DNA of 64,000 nucleotides, taken from the NCBI RefSeq assembly GCF_014596575.1, contig NZ_NASZ01000003.1, positions 215,288 through 279,287 of the forward strand, given 5' to 3'. Below are positions 34,683-42,929 of this stretch, piece by piece; position 1 is the first letter of the stretch, and each line of letters opens with the position of its first letter. The DNA comes from Flavobacterium pokkalii (GTDB lineage: Bacteria; Bacteroidota; Bacteroidia; Flavobacteriales; Flavobacteriaceae). The translations under genes and the position numbers were made by a program. The notes beneath the pieces were generated by a model. That model ran no database searches, was not told the origin of the DNA, and saw only the letters and a program-made list of their open reading frames with translations.

Positions 34683-35072
34683 TTAAAGATTCGCTCTGAT
34701 TTCCTGAGCTAAATTTTCAAATTCTTCCTGGCTCATAGCTACCTTTTTCTGAAAGCGAATGTCTTCCATGCTGTTTAGCGGAATCAAATGCACATGAGCA
34801 TGCGGCACTTCTATACCAATAACCGAAATGGCAATTCGGTTACAAGGAACGGTTTTTTCGATAGCCTTAGCTACTTTTCTTGAAAACTGCATCAAACCCA
34901 GATAAACTTCTTCGTCCAAATCAAAAATCTTATCAACTTCCGCTTTTGGAATACACAAAGTATGTCCTTTTGCATTTGGATTAATATCTAAAAACGCAAA
35001 ATAATTCTCGTCTTCAGCGATTTTATAACATGGAATTTCTCCGTTTACTATTTTGGTGAATATAGAACTCAT
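34683..35072 (-). CDS. HIT-family nucleotide hydrolase
   Basis: 129 residues. IFTKIVNGEIPCYKI at the N-terminus and the histidine triad HAHVHLIPL (about 91-99), with GHTLCIPK and the helix between them, match the Hint branch of HIT proteins, which cleave purine nucleoside phosphoramidates such as AMP-lysine. It follows greA on the same strand with a 64-base gap and probably shares its transcript. Confidence 0.95.
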   Translation of the reverse strand: MSSIFTKIVNGEIPCYKIAEDENYFAFLDINPNAKGHTLCIPKAEVDKIFDLDEEVYLGLMQFSRKVAKAIEKTVPCNRIAISVIGIEVPHAHVHLIPLNSMEDIRFQKKVAMSQEEFENLAQEIRANL

Positions 35073-35136
35073 AGTTTATTCGTTTATTTGATTCATCGTT
35101 TAACCGATTTTAACGATTAAACGGTTAAACTAAAAT

Positions 35137-35613
35137 TTACTCTCTGGTAATTTCCAAAATTTCGAATTTCAATTTTCCGTTAGGCACCGTAATTTCCGCT
35201 ACTTCACCAACTGATTTCCCAAGCAATCCTTTCCCTATAGGAGAAGTTACCGAAATTTTTCCGGATTTTAAATCGGCTTCACTTTCAGCAACTAATGTAT
35301 ATTTCATTTCCATGCCATTGGCCTGGTTTTTTATCTTTACACTGGATAAAACCAACACTTTGGACAAGTCTAATTGTGATTCATCAATCAATCTTGCATT
35401 AGCATATAACTCTTCCAGTTTAGAAATTTTCATCTCTAATAATCCCTGAGCTTCTTTAGCAGCATCGTATTCTGCATTTTCAGACAAATCACCTTTATCA
35501 CGGGCTTCAGCAATGTCCTGAGACGCTTTTGGACGCATTACTGCTTTTAAATAATCTAACTCTTCCTTTAACTTTTTTAATCCCTCGGCAGTATAATAAG
35601 ATACGTTACTCAT
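35137..35613 (-). CDS. greA: Transcription elongation factor GreA
   Basis: 158 residues. N-terminal coiled coil with LKKLKEELDYLKAVMRPKASQDIAEARDKGDLSENAEYDAAKEAQG holds the acidic tip (GDLSENAEYDAA) that reaches the RNA polymerase active site; the C-terminal FKBP-like domain has SPIGKGLLGKSVGEVAEITVPNGKLKFEIL. It rescues backtracked polymerase by promoting RNA cleavage. A hairpin with a T-run sits right at its predicted transcript start. Confidence 0.97.
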   Translation of the reverse strand: MSNVSYYTAEGLKKLKEELDYLKAVMRPKASQDIAEARDKGDLSENAEYDAAKEAQGLLEMKISKLEELYANARLIDESQLDLSKVLVLSSVKIKNQANGMEMKYTLVAESEADLKSGKISVTSPIGKGLLGKSVGEVAEITVPNGKLKFEILEITRE

Positions 35614-35637
35614 AATTTCATCGTTTATATAAATACA

Positions 35638-35676
35638 AAAAATCCCATCGGAACGGGATTTCTTTCCACAAAGATA
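35638..35676 (-). promoter_or_regulatory. greA promoter and attenuator-like leader hairpin
   Basis: The minus-strand -7 box TATCTTTG lies at 35669-35676. Immediately downstream, AAATCCC-GTTCCGAT-GGGATTT (35645-35662 region) is followed by a T-run, i.e. a terminator-like hairpin at the 5' end of the greA message. Confidence 0.5.
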
Positions 35677-35738
35677 CTATATTTTTTTATAGTATATAAT
35701 TATATGTTAACCATATATTATTTCAAATGTAAATAAAT

Positions 35739-35746
35739 TAAATTTG
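35739..35746 (+). promoter_or_regulatory. -7 promoter box of Rieske-like lipoprotein gene
   Basis: TAAATTTG, 28 bases before the ATG. Confidence 0.5.
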
Positions 35747-35774
35747 TTTCAACAATACTTTTACAAATTAAAAC

Positions 35775-36206
35775 ATGAAAAAAATCATCACACTTTTTAC
35801 TATTTGTCTCTTATTTTTTTCCTGTTCTGACAATGGTTTTAAGAACAATAATCCCTATATCCCAAACTATAATTTTTCAACAACCTTAAATTTGGCATTT
35901 TATCAAAACCTCACTTATCCAGGTGGTGTCATTTACTATTCGGGTGTTGATGTAGGTCCTAAAGGAGTTTTCATCATTAATACTTCCGGAACTAATTACA
36001 ATGCATTTGATGCTGCTTGTCCTAATCAATCTTCAACTAGTTGCACTAACAGATTAACTTTAGATACTGATAAAATATCTTTAAAATGCAGTTGTGGCAA
36101 TGAAAAATACAATTTATATACCGGACAAAGCAATCTTCAATATCCTCTAAAACAATATCGTGTTGAAATAAGCGGGGACAGAAAATACATTACGATTTAT
36201 AACTAA
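35775..36206 (+). CDS. Rieske-like lipoprotein without histidine ligands
   Basis: 143 residues with an SPII signal (LLFFSCSDN, Cys17). The C-terminal half follows the Rieske pattern: a hydrophobic strand, then DAACPNQ in place of the C-x-H box, and LKCSCGNEKYNLYTGQ in place of C-x2-H-G-S-x-F, followed by the strand LKQYRVEISGDRKYITIY. The cysteines are there but both histidine ligands are gone, so a normal 2Fe-2S Rieske cluster is not expected. Location should be the periplasmic face or outer membrane. Whether it binds another metal or none is open. Confidence 0.72.
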   Translation: MKKIITLFTICLLFFSCSDNGFKNNNPYIPNYNFSTTLNLAFYQNLTYPGGVIYYSGVDVGPKGVFIINTSGTNYNAFDAACPNQSSTSCTNRLTLDTDKISLKCSCGNEKYNLYTGQSNLQYPLKQYRVEISGDRKYITIYN

Positions 36207-36207
36207 A

Positions 36208-36243
36208 AAAGCGGGCTGAAAATTTAAATTTTCAGCCCGCTTT
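36208..36243. terminator. Bidirectional terminator between convergent genes
   Basis: AAAGCGGGCTGAAAATTT is followed directly by its exact complement AAATTTTCAGCCCGCTTT; GC-rich stem between the Rieske-like and TonB receptor genes. Confidence 0.9.
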
Positions 36244-36261
36244 GAATATAAAAACTACAAA

Positions 36262-38481
36262 TTAAAACTTCAAGGTCAACCCAGCTAGGAAATTAGCTCC
36301 GGCCTGCGGATAATAATACACATAACCTCCTCCATAATCGGCTCCATTAGAAATGTATTTTCTATTAGCAAAATTATTAGCCAACACGCTTATACTGATT
36401 GATTCAAAAACGCTTTTTGGGAAAATAGTATAAACCACATTAAAATCATTTACAAAATAATCTTTCAACTTACCCTGACCGTCATTAATATTATTCATAT
36501 ACTGACTCCCCACAAATTTTGACAATAAATTCAATTGTAAATTTTCAATTGGTAAAAACAGCACGCTATTTGCTGCAATTAATTTTGGCGAAAAAGCAAT
36601 ATTGGTATTTCCTAATCCAATTAAGTCCGTTCCGTCTTCCAAAACAAAATCGATATTTTTATTATCACTCAAAGTAAAATTAGGAGCGATTGACCATTTT
36701 TTATCCAATTGAAATCTCGCATCTACTTCCAAACCTAAACGGTAACTTTTACCTACGTTTGTTCTAATTGGGTTTCCTACATTATCCAATTCTCCTGTTA
36801 GCACCAACTGGTCTTTGTATAGCATATAAAATCCATTCAGATTGATTTGTGCTTTAGGCGCCACAAATCGCCAACCTAATTCAAAATCATTTAATTGCTC
36901 TGGCTTTACACTTCCGCCTTCATAATCAGTTCTGTTGGGTTCACGATTCGCTCTGGCATACGAAAAATAAATCGCATTAGCATTATCAACGGTATAAGTC
37001 AAACCTGCTTTAGGATTAAAGAAATTGAAATTATCATTTACAATCCCTGTCTCAGGACTATTGGCTTTGTAATGTACATTGCGATATTGTAAATCAGCAA
37101 AGAAGTTCAAGCTTGGTAAAAGTTGGTAATTTACTTTGGCAAAAACATTCACATCATTCTTAGTCGCTTTATTATAATCTCTGATATCACCCGCTTGAAT
37201 GGTTGATGGATATTGCAACCATAATAATTCGGTAAAATGTGCTCCTTCATAACGATTGGCTCCACCTCCTACAATTACATTCAGTTTTTCATCTGTATAA
37301 TTCGCTGAAAAAGTTGTCCCGTAAAAATCATTATCCAACCATTTTCTTCTGGTGTAATCGGTTGAAGAGATGGTTTGTCCGTCAACAACAATTGGATCTA
37401 AACCTAAAAATGAATATTGTGCATCCTCGGCATAATACAAATTGGTATACTTCCAATCATCTACATATTCTTCGTAATAGCCTTTTCCTTTGGTATAATG
37501 GAAAGCCAAATTGGTATTCCATTTATCTGAAAGTTTTTCATTCCAATGCAATTGTGCATGATCCTGGTTGTAATTATCTACCTGATCTTTATAAAATCCC
37601 TGAAAATTACCATCATTATCAAATATTTCTCCAACAGAATTATACTCTCTGTCCACAGCCATCGTAGCTGCATCTATTCCGTTCCAGGATTGATACGTTC
37701 TTTCTTTTCCACCAAAAACCAAGGCTTTGATTAAAGTAGTTTTACCCACATAAGTTCCCTGTAAAAAGTACGATTTTAAATCAGAAGAAGCTCTGTCCAC
37801 ATAACCATCCGATTTTAAAGTGGATAAACGTCCGGCAATTTCAAAATGATCATTCATCAAACCAGTACTGAATTTCACAGTGTGTTTGTGCGAATTAAAA
37901 CTTCCGAAAGAATTCGAAATCTCACCACTGCTTTTTTTCGAATAAGAATCCGTCAACATGTTCAAACTCGCTCCAAAAGCACCCGAACCATTTGTTGAAG
38001 TTCCTACTCCGCGTTGCAATTGTAAACTTTGTAATGAAGAAGCAAAATCAGGCATATTTACCCAAAAAGTCCCATGACTTTCAGCATCGTTATACGGAAT
38101 TCCATTAATCGTCACATTCACACGGGTAGCATCACTTCCTCGCACGCGAATTCCTGTATAACCAAAACCATTTCCAGCATCTGAAGTAGTCACCACCGAC
38201 GGCATATAATTCATCAAAATCGGAATATCCTGACCTAAATTGCGCGGTGCAATATCCTTTTTGTCTAAATCAGAAAAACTTACCGGCGTTTTAGAAGTAA
38301 CGCGAACAGCTGAAACCAGTACTACATCCAGTTGATTTACCTGAGTACTGTCTTTTTGTTTTTGCTGAGCAAATGAAAAAAGAGAATAGAAAACAGAAAA
38401 TAGAGAATAGAAAATTGATTTTTTGTTGCACTTAAAACCTTTGCAACTTTGCAACTTTGTTACTTGAAAAAAAGTTTTCAT
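36262..38481 (-). CDS. TonB-dependent receptor under TPP riboswitch, probable thiamin importer
   Basis: 739 residues. TonB-box-like LDVVLVSAVRV (about 49-59), plug with DIPILMNYMPSVVTTSDAGNGFGYTGIRVRGSDATRVNVTINGIPYNDAESHG split over 85-140, then a beta-barrel ending in an aromatic Phe (GLTLKF). A TPP riboswitch in its leader indicates that it is repressed when thiamin pyrophosphate is plentiful, so it most likely imports thiamin or a precursor. The signal peptide (residues about 20-38) is unusual: it is encoded by spacer-type repeats and reads IFYSLFSVFYSLFSFAQQ. Length and barrel look complete. Confidence 0.88.
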   Translation of the reverse strand: MKTFFQVTKLQSCKGFKCNKKSIFYSLFSVFYSLFSFAQQKQKDSTQVNQLDVVLVSAVRVTSKTPVSFSDLDKKDIAPRNLGQDIPILMNYMPSVVTTSDAGNGFGYTGIRVRGSDATRVNVTINGIPYNDAESHGTFWVNMPDFASSLQSLQLQRGVGTSTNGSGAFGASLNMLTDSYSKKSSGEISNSFGSFNSHKHTVKFSTGLMNDHFEIAGRLSTLKSDGYVDRASSDLKSYFLQGTYVGKTTLIKALVFGGKERTYQSWNGIDAATMAVDREYNSVGEIFDNDGNFQGFYKDQVDNYNQDHAQLHWNEKLSDKWNTNLAFHYTKGKGYYEEYVDDWKYTNLYYAEDAQYSFLGLDPIVVDGQTISSTDYTRRKWLDNDFYGTTFSANYTDEKLNVIVGGGANRYEGAHFTELLWLQYPSTIQAGDIRDYNKATKNDVNVFAKVNYQLLPSLNFFADLQYRNVHYKANSPETGIVNDNFNFFNPKAGLTYTVDNANAIYFSYARANREPNRTDYEGGSVKPEQLNDFELGWRFVAPKAQINLNGFYMLYKDQLVLTGELDNVGNPIRTNVGKSYRLGLEVDARFQLDKKWSIAPNFTLSDNKNIDFVLEDGTDLIGLGNTNIAFSPKLIAANSVLFLPIENLQLNLLSKFVGSQYMNNINDGQGKLKDYFVNDFNVVYTIFPKSVFESISISVLANNFANRKYISNGADYGGGYVYYYPQAGANFLAGLTLKF
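38374..38460. repeat. Spacer-type repeats forming the receptor signal-peptide codons
   Basis: GAAAAAAGAGAATAGAAAACAG units at 38374-38415 and TTGCAACTTTGCAACTTTG at 38441-38460 lie inside the N-terminal coding region of the TonB receptor. Similar A/G-rich units occur in spacers at 25849-25885 and, inverted, at 60119-60143. Confidence 0.6.
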
Positions 38482-38586
38482 CCGTAATTTTTTTTTACGA
38501 ATAAAAGGGGGAATTATTCTTTTTGTTAATGTAATAAATAGATTTGTTCAACTGACAAACTCATGATTTTCTACATGAATTCATCT

Positions 38587-38662
38587 TAATTTCCCTTAGC
38601 AACATTACTCGCTCAGGTTCGTTGGGTATGATCTCAGCTCGTTATTTAGAGCACCCCTTTGA
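38587..38662 (-). promoter_or_regulatory. Second TPP riboswitch, ahead of TonB receptor
   Basis: Read on the minus strand: GGGGTGC (38651-38657), GCTGAGAT (near 38630-38639), ACCC (38624-38627), GAACCTGA (38613-38620), then AGGGAA (38591-38596). All thi-box blocks are in order. It begins at the predicted transcript start and lies about 105 bases before the ATG. Confidence 0.93.
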
Positions 38663-38669
38663 GACGGTG

Positions 38670-38702
38670 CAAAGATAAAAAGAATTAAGATAAAAGTATC
38701 AA
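38670..38702 (-). promoter_or_regulatory. Promoter of TPP-regulated TonB receptor
   Basis: Minus strand TTG (38700-38702), a 22-base gap and TATCTTTG (38670-38677) match the -33/-7 consensus; the start at about 38663 is the first base of the aptamer. Confidence 0.65.
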
Positions 38703-38760
38703 GTACAAAGATTTTTGATTCATCAGATTATTTTAACACTTAATTCCCTAACTCTTAATA

Positions 38761-39162
38761 CTAAAAATCAGGCTTTCTTCTAGATTTTTTCAAGTCAGAA
38801 AGACTTTTTTTATCCTTAATTCGTTTTCTAATTACCGATTTTGGAACTTTGGTAGCCTTTCTGATTTTTGGAACAACTAATGTTTTTTTGATGAGTTCCA
38901 AGAAACGTTTTATAACTATTTCTTTATTTTTAAGTTGGCTCCTGTCTTCATCACAATTGAGAATCAAAATCAAATCTCCGGTCAATCTGGAAGCTAAATT
39001 TATTTCTAACAATGCTTTTTCTTCTTCTGACAAAGCCTGAGAATTTTTCAAATCGAATGACAATACAACTTTCGACGAAACCTTATTCACGTTTTGTCCG
39101 CCGGCTCCACTGCTGCGAACCGCCTTGAATTGTAACTCGGATATGATTTTTTGAATTTCCAC
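38761..39162 (-). CDS. arfB: Alternative ribosome-rescue factor ArfB (peptidyl-tRNA hydrolase)
   Basis: 133 residues. The catalytic loop SSGAGGQNVNKVSSKV near 17-32 carries the GGQ that hydrolyses peptidyl-tRNA, and the basic tail (KIRKATKVPKSVIRKRIKDKK onward, shown in part) would enter the mRNA channel of stalled ribosomes. There is no stop-codon recognition domain, which separates it from RF1/RF2. It follows the DUF4301 gene by three bases, so the two are co-transcribed. Confidence 0.93.
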   Translation of the reverse strand: MEIQKIISELQFKAVRSSGAGGQNVNKVSSKVVLSFDLKNSQALSEEEKALLEINLASRLTGDLILILNCDEDRSQLKNKEIVIKRFLELIKKTLVVPKIRKATKVPKSVIRKRIKDKKSLSDLKKSRRKPDF

Positions 39163-39165
39163 TTT

Positions 39166-40785
39166 TTATAAGGACTGATGTGCTTCTTTTAATAAATCAT
39201 TGACGGTTTTCACCGGATTAAAGGTAATCAAAGGTACTTCAACAAAAACGGTTAACCAATTGGCCATAGCTCCATTCCATAATCCCGGTAATTCATAACC
39301 TTTAATATCTTTTCCCTGATAATTTTTTTCTACAATAAACCCAGCATTTTCATCAACAAACTGATGTAAATCAAACTTTTCATTTTTATAATTTTTGGTT
39401 GCACAAACCAAATCCACCGGATTAAAATGCGTGGCATTCGCCATAATTTTAGCCTGCTTTTTATTCGTTAAATCCACTTGTGAAGATTCAACAATTTGTA
39501 AAGAAGCTCCTTTTCCTCCATTTTTCACCCAAAAAGGGCCACCACCCGGTTCGCCTTCATTGATTACCATTCCGCACACTCTGATTGGTCGGTCTAAAAT
39601 TTCTCTTAACACCTTGATTTTATTTTCAAAAGTATATAAATCAAAATCAGCTTTTACACTAACATTCAACTTCGTTTTCAGGAAATTTTTAATCTCTTCG
39701 ATTTGTTTATCATCAATGGTGTACAAATCCATGAGATTCAAACAGGCAAAAATTTCCTGCTGCAATTCCAGCAAAATTCCGGCTAAAGCTTTTTTATACA
39801 ATGCAATAGTTTCATTATTATGCAAAATCACATTGTCGATATTTTTGATAAAAATGATATCGGCATCCAAACGATTCAAATTGCCAATTAAAGCTCCATG
39901 TCCGCCAGGTCGAAAAAGTAATTTACCATCTTCGGTTCTAAACACCTTATCATTCATATTCACCGCAATCGTGTCGGTACTTCTATCCTGATAGGAATAA
40001 CTGACTTCAATACTGGTATGTGCTTCTTTCTCAACATTACTTCTTACTTCATTAATAATTTGTTCAAATTGCGTTTGATGTGATTCAGAAACGGTAAAAT
40101 GCAGATAGGATTTTCCAATGGTTGTGGAATAATACCCGCACTCGTACAAGTGTTCTTCAATTGGAGTAGCAATTCGCGTGGCATATTTATGAAAAGGCAA
40201 AATTCCTTTAGGTTTGGAAGCAAAATCAAAATAATCTGCATCCAACATGAATTTTATAAAATAATAATTTTTATAATCCCGTGAAAGTGAATCAAAATCC
40301 TGAATTTCTTCTTTCAGTTTTTTATAAATAATTTCAAAAAAAGGCAACTTTTCCATACCCACTAAAAAAACAGGTAGTTTGCTGTCTTTCTTTCTATTGA
40401 TATAAGCGTTGATAGTCTCCTTTTCGATATTAAAATCATTCAAAAAAGCTGTCAAAAACTTAAACATTCTGGTAGCAGCTCCTGAAGCCGGAACAAATTT
40501 CAATAATTTTAAGTCTGATTTATGTTCGTCAAAAAAATGCGCTTTTTCAACAAAATCTTCATTAGTCAATTTCAAAATTCCGTTGCCCACAGTTGCCGCA
40601 TCCAGCAATTCCATCTTAGCAATCCCTTTCTTAAAAATAGCAAGCTGTTTTTTTATAGCATTTATCGAAACACCATGTTCATTGATTTGCTCCAAATCCT
40701 GTTCAGACAAGCCCATACTTTTTATTTTTTTTAAATCATCAACTGACTTTGATTTCTCTACTATTGAAATTCCTCTTTCATCCAT
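39166..40785 (-). CDS. DUF4301 family protein
   Basis: 539 residues. Recognised by FVPASGAATRMFKFLTAF (about 97-114), FRPGGHGALIGNLNRLDADIIFIKNIDNV (around 290-318) and PIRVCGMVINEGEPGGGPFWVKN (around 395-418). These glycine-rich motifs resemble nucleotide-sugar pyrophosphorylase-type nucleotidyltransferases (GASGAATRM is like their GxGTR loop), so a sugar-nucleotide-type reaction is a fair guess but unproven. Cytosolic, no signal peptide. Located between pnuC and arfB genes on one strand. Confidence 0.78.
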   Translation of the reverse strand: MDERGISIVEKSKSVDDLKKIKSMGLSEQDLEQINEHGVSINAIKKQLAIFKKGIAKMELLDAATVGNGILKLTNEDFVEKAHFFDEHKSDLKLLKFVPASGAATRMFKFLTAFLNDFNIEKETINAYINRKKDSKLPVFLVGMEKLPFFEIIYKKLKEEIQDFDSLSRDYKNYYFIKFMLDADYFDFASKPKGILPFHKYATRIATPIEEHLYECGYYSTTIGKSYLHFTVSESHQTQFEQIINEVRSNVEKEAHTSIEVSYSYQDRSTDTIAVNMNDKVFRTEDGKLLFRPGGHGALIGNLNRLDADIIFIKNIDNVILHNNETIALYKKALAGILLELQQEIFACLNLMDLYTIDDKQIEEIKNFLKTKLNVSVKADFDLYTFENKIKVLREILDRPIRVCGMVINEGEPGGGPFWVKNGGKGASLQIVESSQVDLTNKKQAKIMANATHFNPVDLVCATKNYKNEKFDLHQFVDENAGFIVEKNYQGKDIKGYELPGLWNGAMANWLTVFVEVPLITFNPVKTVNDLLKEAHQSL

Positions 40786-40806
40786 ATTATTCCAGAAATA
40801 TTATTC

Positions 40807-41430
40807 TTAACAAACTGTCTCTTGATCACTTAAAATTTTCTTCCATTCTAAATAAGCTGAAACAGCCAAAATTGTAAAAATTAAATATTGAAAAGATAAC
40901 ATCCCCAGTCCACGATAAGCGTATAAAGGTGTCGCTATAAAGTCACCTACAATCCAAAGTGTCCAATTCTCAATTTTTTTCTTCGCCATATACCACATTC
41001 CTGTAAAGAACAGACCTGCAGTAAAAATATCGATATAATTATCTTTTTTAATTTCGTAATCAAAAAAAGTATAAATGCAGAAAACTACGATTATTGTTAG
41101 AAAAAACAATGCAATTCCTATTATTTTTTCTTTAATATTAGTTCTCGTTATAGGAAAATCATCTGTTTGATTACCATTTTTAACCCAATAATACCAGCCA
41201 TAGATACTCATTATAGCAAAATATCCATTGACTAACATGTCCCCCAAATAACCCGCAAGATACAGCAAATAAGTGGTAATAGCTGTAGCAATTAATCCTA
41301 TGGGGTAAACCCAAATATTTTCTTTTTTAGCAAACCAAACACTCAAAATACCACATACAAAGGCTATAAACTCCAATACAATGTGGTATGTTGGAACATT
41401 TTTATAGGCATCCAGAAAAAACGCTATCAT
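40807..41430 (-). CDS. pnuC: PnuC-family vitamin transporter (nicotinamide riboside or thiamin)
   Basis: 207 residues, about seven membrane helices. PnuC features: VWFAKKENIWVYPIGLIATAITTYLL, GDMLVNGYFAIMSIYGWYYW, and NWTLWIVGDFIATPLYAYRGLG, the last with the Trp and Asn/Asp residues of the substrate pocket. Members carry nicotinamide riboside (PnuC), riboflavin (PnuX) or thiamin (PnuT). The TPP-controlled TonB receptor 2.3 kb away on the same strand hints at thiamin (PnuT), but this gene lies upstream of that riboswitch, so it is not itself under it. Confidence 0.88.
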   Translation of the reverse strand: MIAFFLDAYKNVPTYHIVLEFIAFVCGILSVWFAKKENIWVYPIGLIATAITTYLLYLAGYLGDMLVNGYFAIMSIYGWYYWVKNGNQTDDFPITRTNIKEKIIGIALFFLTIIVVFCIYTFFDYEIKKDNYIDIFTAGLFFTGMWYMAKKKIENWTLWIVGDFIATPLYAYRGLGMLSFQYLIFTILAVSAYLEWKKILSDQETVC

Positions 41431-41433
41431 TTA

Positions 41434-42165
41434 CTATTTTATTGAAAAATTAAAAAAATTATTATCTCTTTCAAAAGCTGTTCCTATCACCACCAAATCC
41501 GCTCCGGAATCATAAGCCTTTTGAATTCCTATTTGATCTGTAATTCCACCACCTACAATAAGAGGAATGTTAGTGTTTTGAGCGACCAACTTAATGATCT
41601 CCTGCGAAACGGCTTTTTGAGCACCGCTTCCGGCTTCTAAATAAATCAATTTATTCCCTAACATTTCCCCTGCCAAAGCCGTTGCCAATACTAAATCTAA
41701 ATTATTGCTATCCAAAGGCTTGGTTTGACTCACACGTTCTACAGCGGTTTGCGAGCCACTTTCAATTAAAATGTATCCTGTTGGAATAATTTCAAGTTGC
41801 ATTTTTTTTAAAATCGGAGCTGCTTTTACCTGATGACCAATTAAATAATCCGGGTTTCGACCAGATAACAAAGACAAAAATAAAATTCCGTCGGCATGAT
41901 TGGAAATTTGTGAAGCATCGCCTGGAAAAAGCACAACTGGTAACGTACAGTGTTTTTTTATTTGCTGAATTAAGGTATCAAGAATACTGTTCCCAACCAG
42001 ACTTCCGCCAATAAAAACATGAGTAGCCGGGGATTGATTAATCTTTTCAATTAAGGCCGTTACATTTTCTAAAACTATTTTATCTGGATCCAAAAGTATT
42101 GCTAATAACTTCTTATTTGTTTCCTTAGCAGTTAGTATTTCCTTGTATATTGTTGCTTTTTTCAT
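41434..42165 (-). CDS. Geranylgeranylglyceryl phosphate synthase family protein (PcrB/GGGPS)
   Basis: 243 residues, TIM-barrel. LAILLDPDKI near residue 20, HVFIGGSLVGNS, LVLFPGD-like PVVLFPGDASQIS, YILIESGSQTAVERVSQT, LIYLEAGSGAQKAVSQ and LIVGGGITDQIGIQKAYDSGADLVVIGTAFE are family signatures. It links a polyprenyl diphosphate to glycerol-1-phosphate. Bacteroidota carry GGGPS-type enzymes, although the final lipid is unclear. It starts the minus-strand run and ends four bases before pnuC. Confidence 0.9.
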   Translation of the reverse strand: MKKATIYKEILTAKETNKKLLAILLDPDKIVLENVTALIEKINQSPATHVFIGGSLVGNSILDTLIQQIKKHCTLPVVLFPGDASQISNHADGILFLSLLSGRNPDYLIGHQVKAAPILKKMQLEIIPTGYILIESGSQTAVERVSQTKPLDSNNLDLVLATALAGEMLGNKLIYLEAGSGAQKAVSQEIIKLVAQNTNIPLIVGGGITDQIGIQKAYDSGADLVVIGTAFERDNNFFNFSIK

Positions 42166-42218
42166 CTCTGAGGTAAAAGTAAAAAGTTTTTACAGCACAA
42201 GAACCATTTTGAAAGAAT

Positions 42219-42226
42219 TATATTTG
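42219..42226 (+). promoter_or_regulatory. -7 promoter box of Crp/Fnr gene
   Basis: TATATTTG, 33 bases before the ATG at 42259. No clear -33 partner. Confidence 0.45.
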
Positions 42227-42258
42227 TTTTCTACAAAAACCTTAAAAATTTCCTAACT

Positions 42259-42855
42259 ATGATTGCAATTGATTTGCTCGAAGAATATGGCGGAATTAAA
42301 AAAAACTACAAAAGCGGCGAACTCATTTTTGAAGAAAATAGTTTGGCTTTACAGTATTTCCAAATCATTTCGGGCGAAGTAAAAATGAATAATTATAACG
42401 AAGAAGGCAAGGAATTCATTCAGGGAATTTTCTATGAAAACCAATGTTTTGGCGAACCTCCCTTGTTTATTGAACAAGTTTATCCCGCCAACGCTGTTGC
42501 TGTTACTAACACCGAATTGATTGTGATTACCAAAAACCAATTATTGGATTTGCTGCAAAATCATTCAGATATTAGTTTAAAATTCATCAAAAATCTTTCC
42601 CAACGATTGTATTACAAATCGGTAATGGCAGCTGAAATTTCCTCACAGGATCCCGAACATCGCATTTTAAGACTAATTGATTATTCGATAAAACAATTGA
42701 ATTTCAAGAAAGAAACGGCCGGTTTTCATATTCATTTTACCCGCCAGCAAATAGCCGATTTAACCGGATTGCGGGTAGAAACCGTAATCAGAGCCATTAA
42801 ATCACTGGAGAAAAAAGGCGATTTGAAAATAATTAACCGAAAAGTGTACCGATAA
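42259..42855 (+). CDS. Crp/Fnr-family transcriptional regulator
   Basis: 198 residues: cyclic-nucleotide-binding-like domain (about 10-115), dimer helix, and a winged HTH with FTRQQIADLTGLRVETVIRAIKSLEKKG (about 154-181). The recognition helix has the E-T-V-x-R pattern of Crp-like proteins that read TGA half-sites. Only one cysteine is present, so it has no FNR-type iron-sulfur cluster. Just downstream a perfect TGA-N6-TCA palindrome sits ahead of the haemoglobin operon, the obvious target. A role in NO or oxygen stress is inferred from that. Confidence 0.92.
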   Translation: MIAIDLLEEYGGIKKNYKSGELIFEENSLALQYFQIISGEVKMNNYNEEGKEFIQGIFYENQCFGEPPLFIEQVYPANAVAVTNTELIVITKNQLLDLLQNHSDISLKFIKNLSQRLYYKSVMAAEISSQDPEHRILRLIDYSIKQLNFKKETAGFHIHFTRQQIADLTGLRVETVIRAIKSLEKKGDLKIINRKVYR

Positions 42856-42860
42856 TTTCG

Positions 42861-42882
42861 TTTTATGATTTAAGTCATAAAA
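42861..42882. promoter_or_regulatory. Probable Crp/Fnr operator
   Basis: TTTTATGA and TCATAAAA are exact complements around TTTAAG. Its centre is about 42 bases before the predicted start site of the 42930 operon, the position of a class II activator. Confidence 0.75.
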
Positions 42883-42901
42883 TATGACCTGGAAGCCGTC
42901 G

Positions 42902-42909
42902 TAACTTTG
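42902..42909 (+). promoter_or_regulatory. -7 promoter box of haemoglobin operon
   Basis: TAACTTTG matches TAnnTTTG. No TTG lies at the -33 distance, which fits a promoter that depends on an activator. Confidence 0.6.
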
Positions 42910-42929
42910 TGTTATTAAAACAAATTATT

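Noticed and set aside
39395..39991. 198-codon plus-strand open frame
   Set aside because: Lies antisense inside the DUF4301 gene; composition is that of a reverse-strand shadow and no family is recognisable.
42909..42929. GTG start for the small membrane protein
   Set aside because: The GTG overlaps the TAnnTTTG promoter box at 42902-42909, so it would lie before the transcript start.
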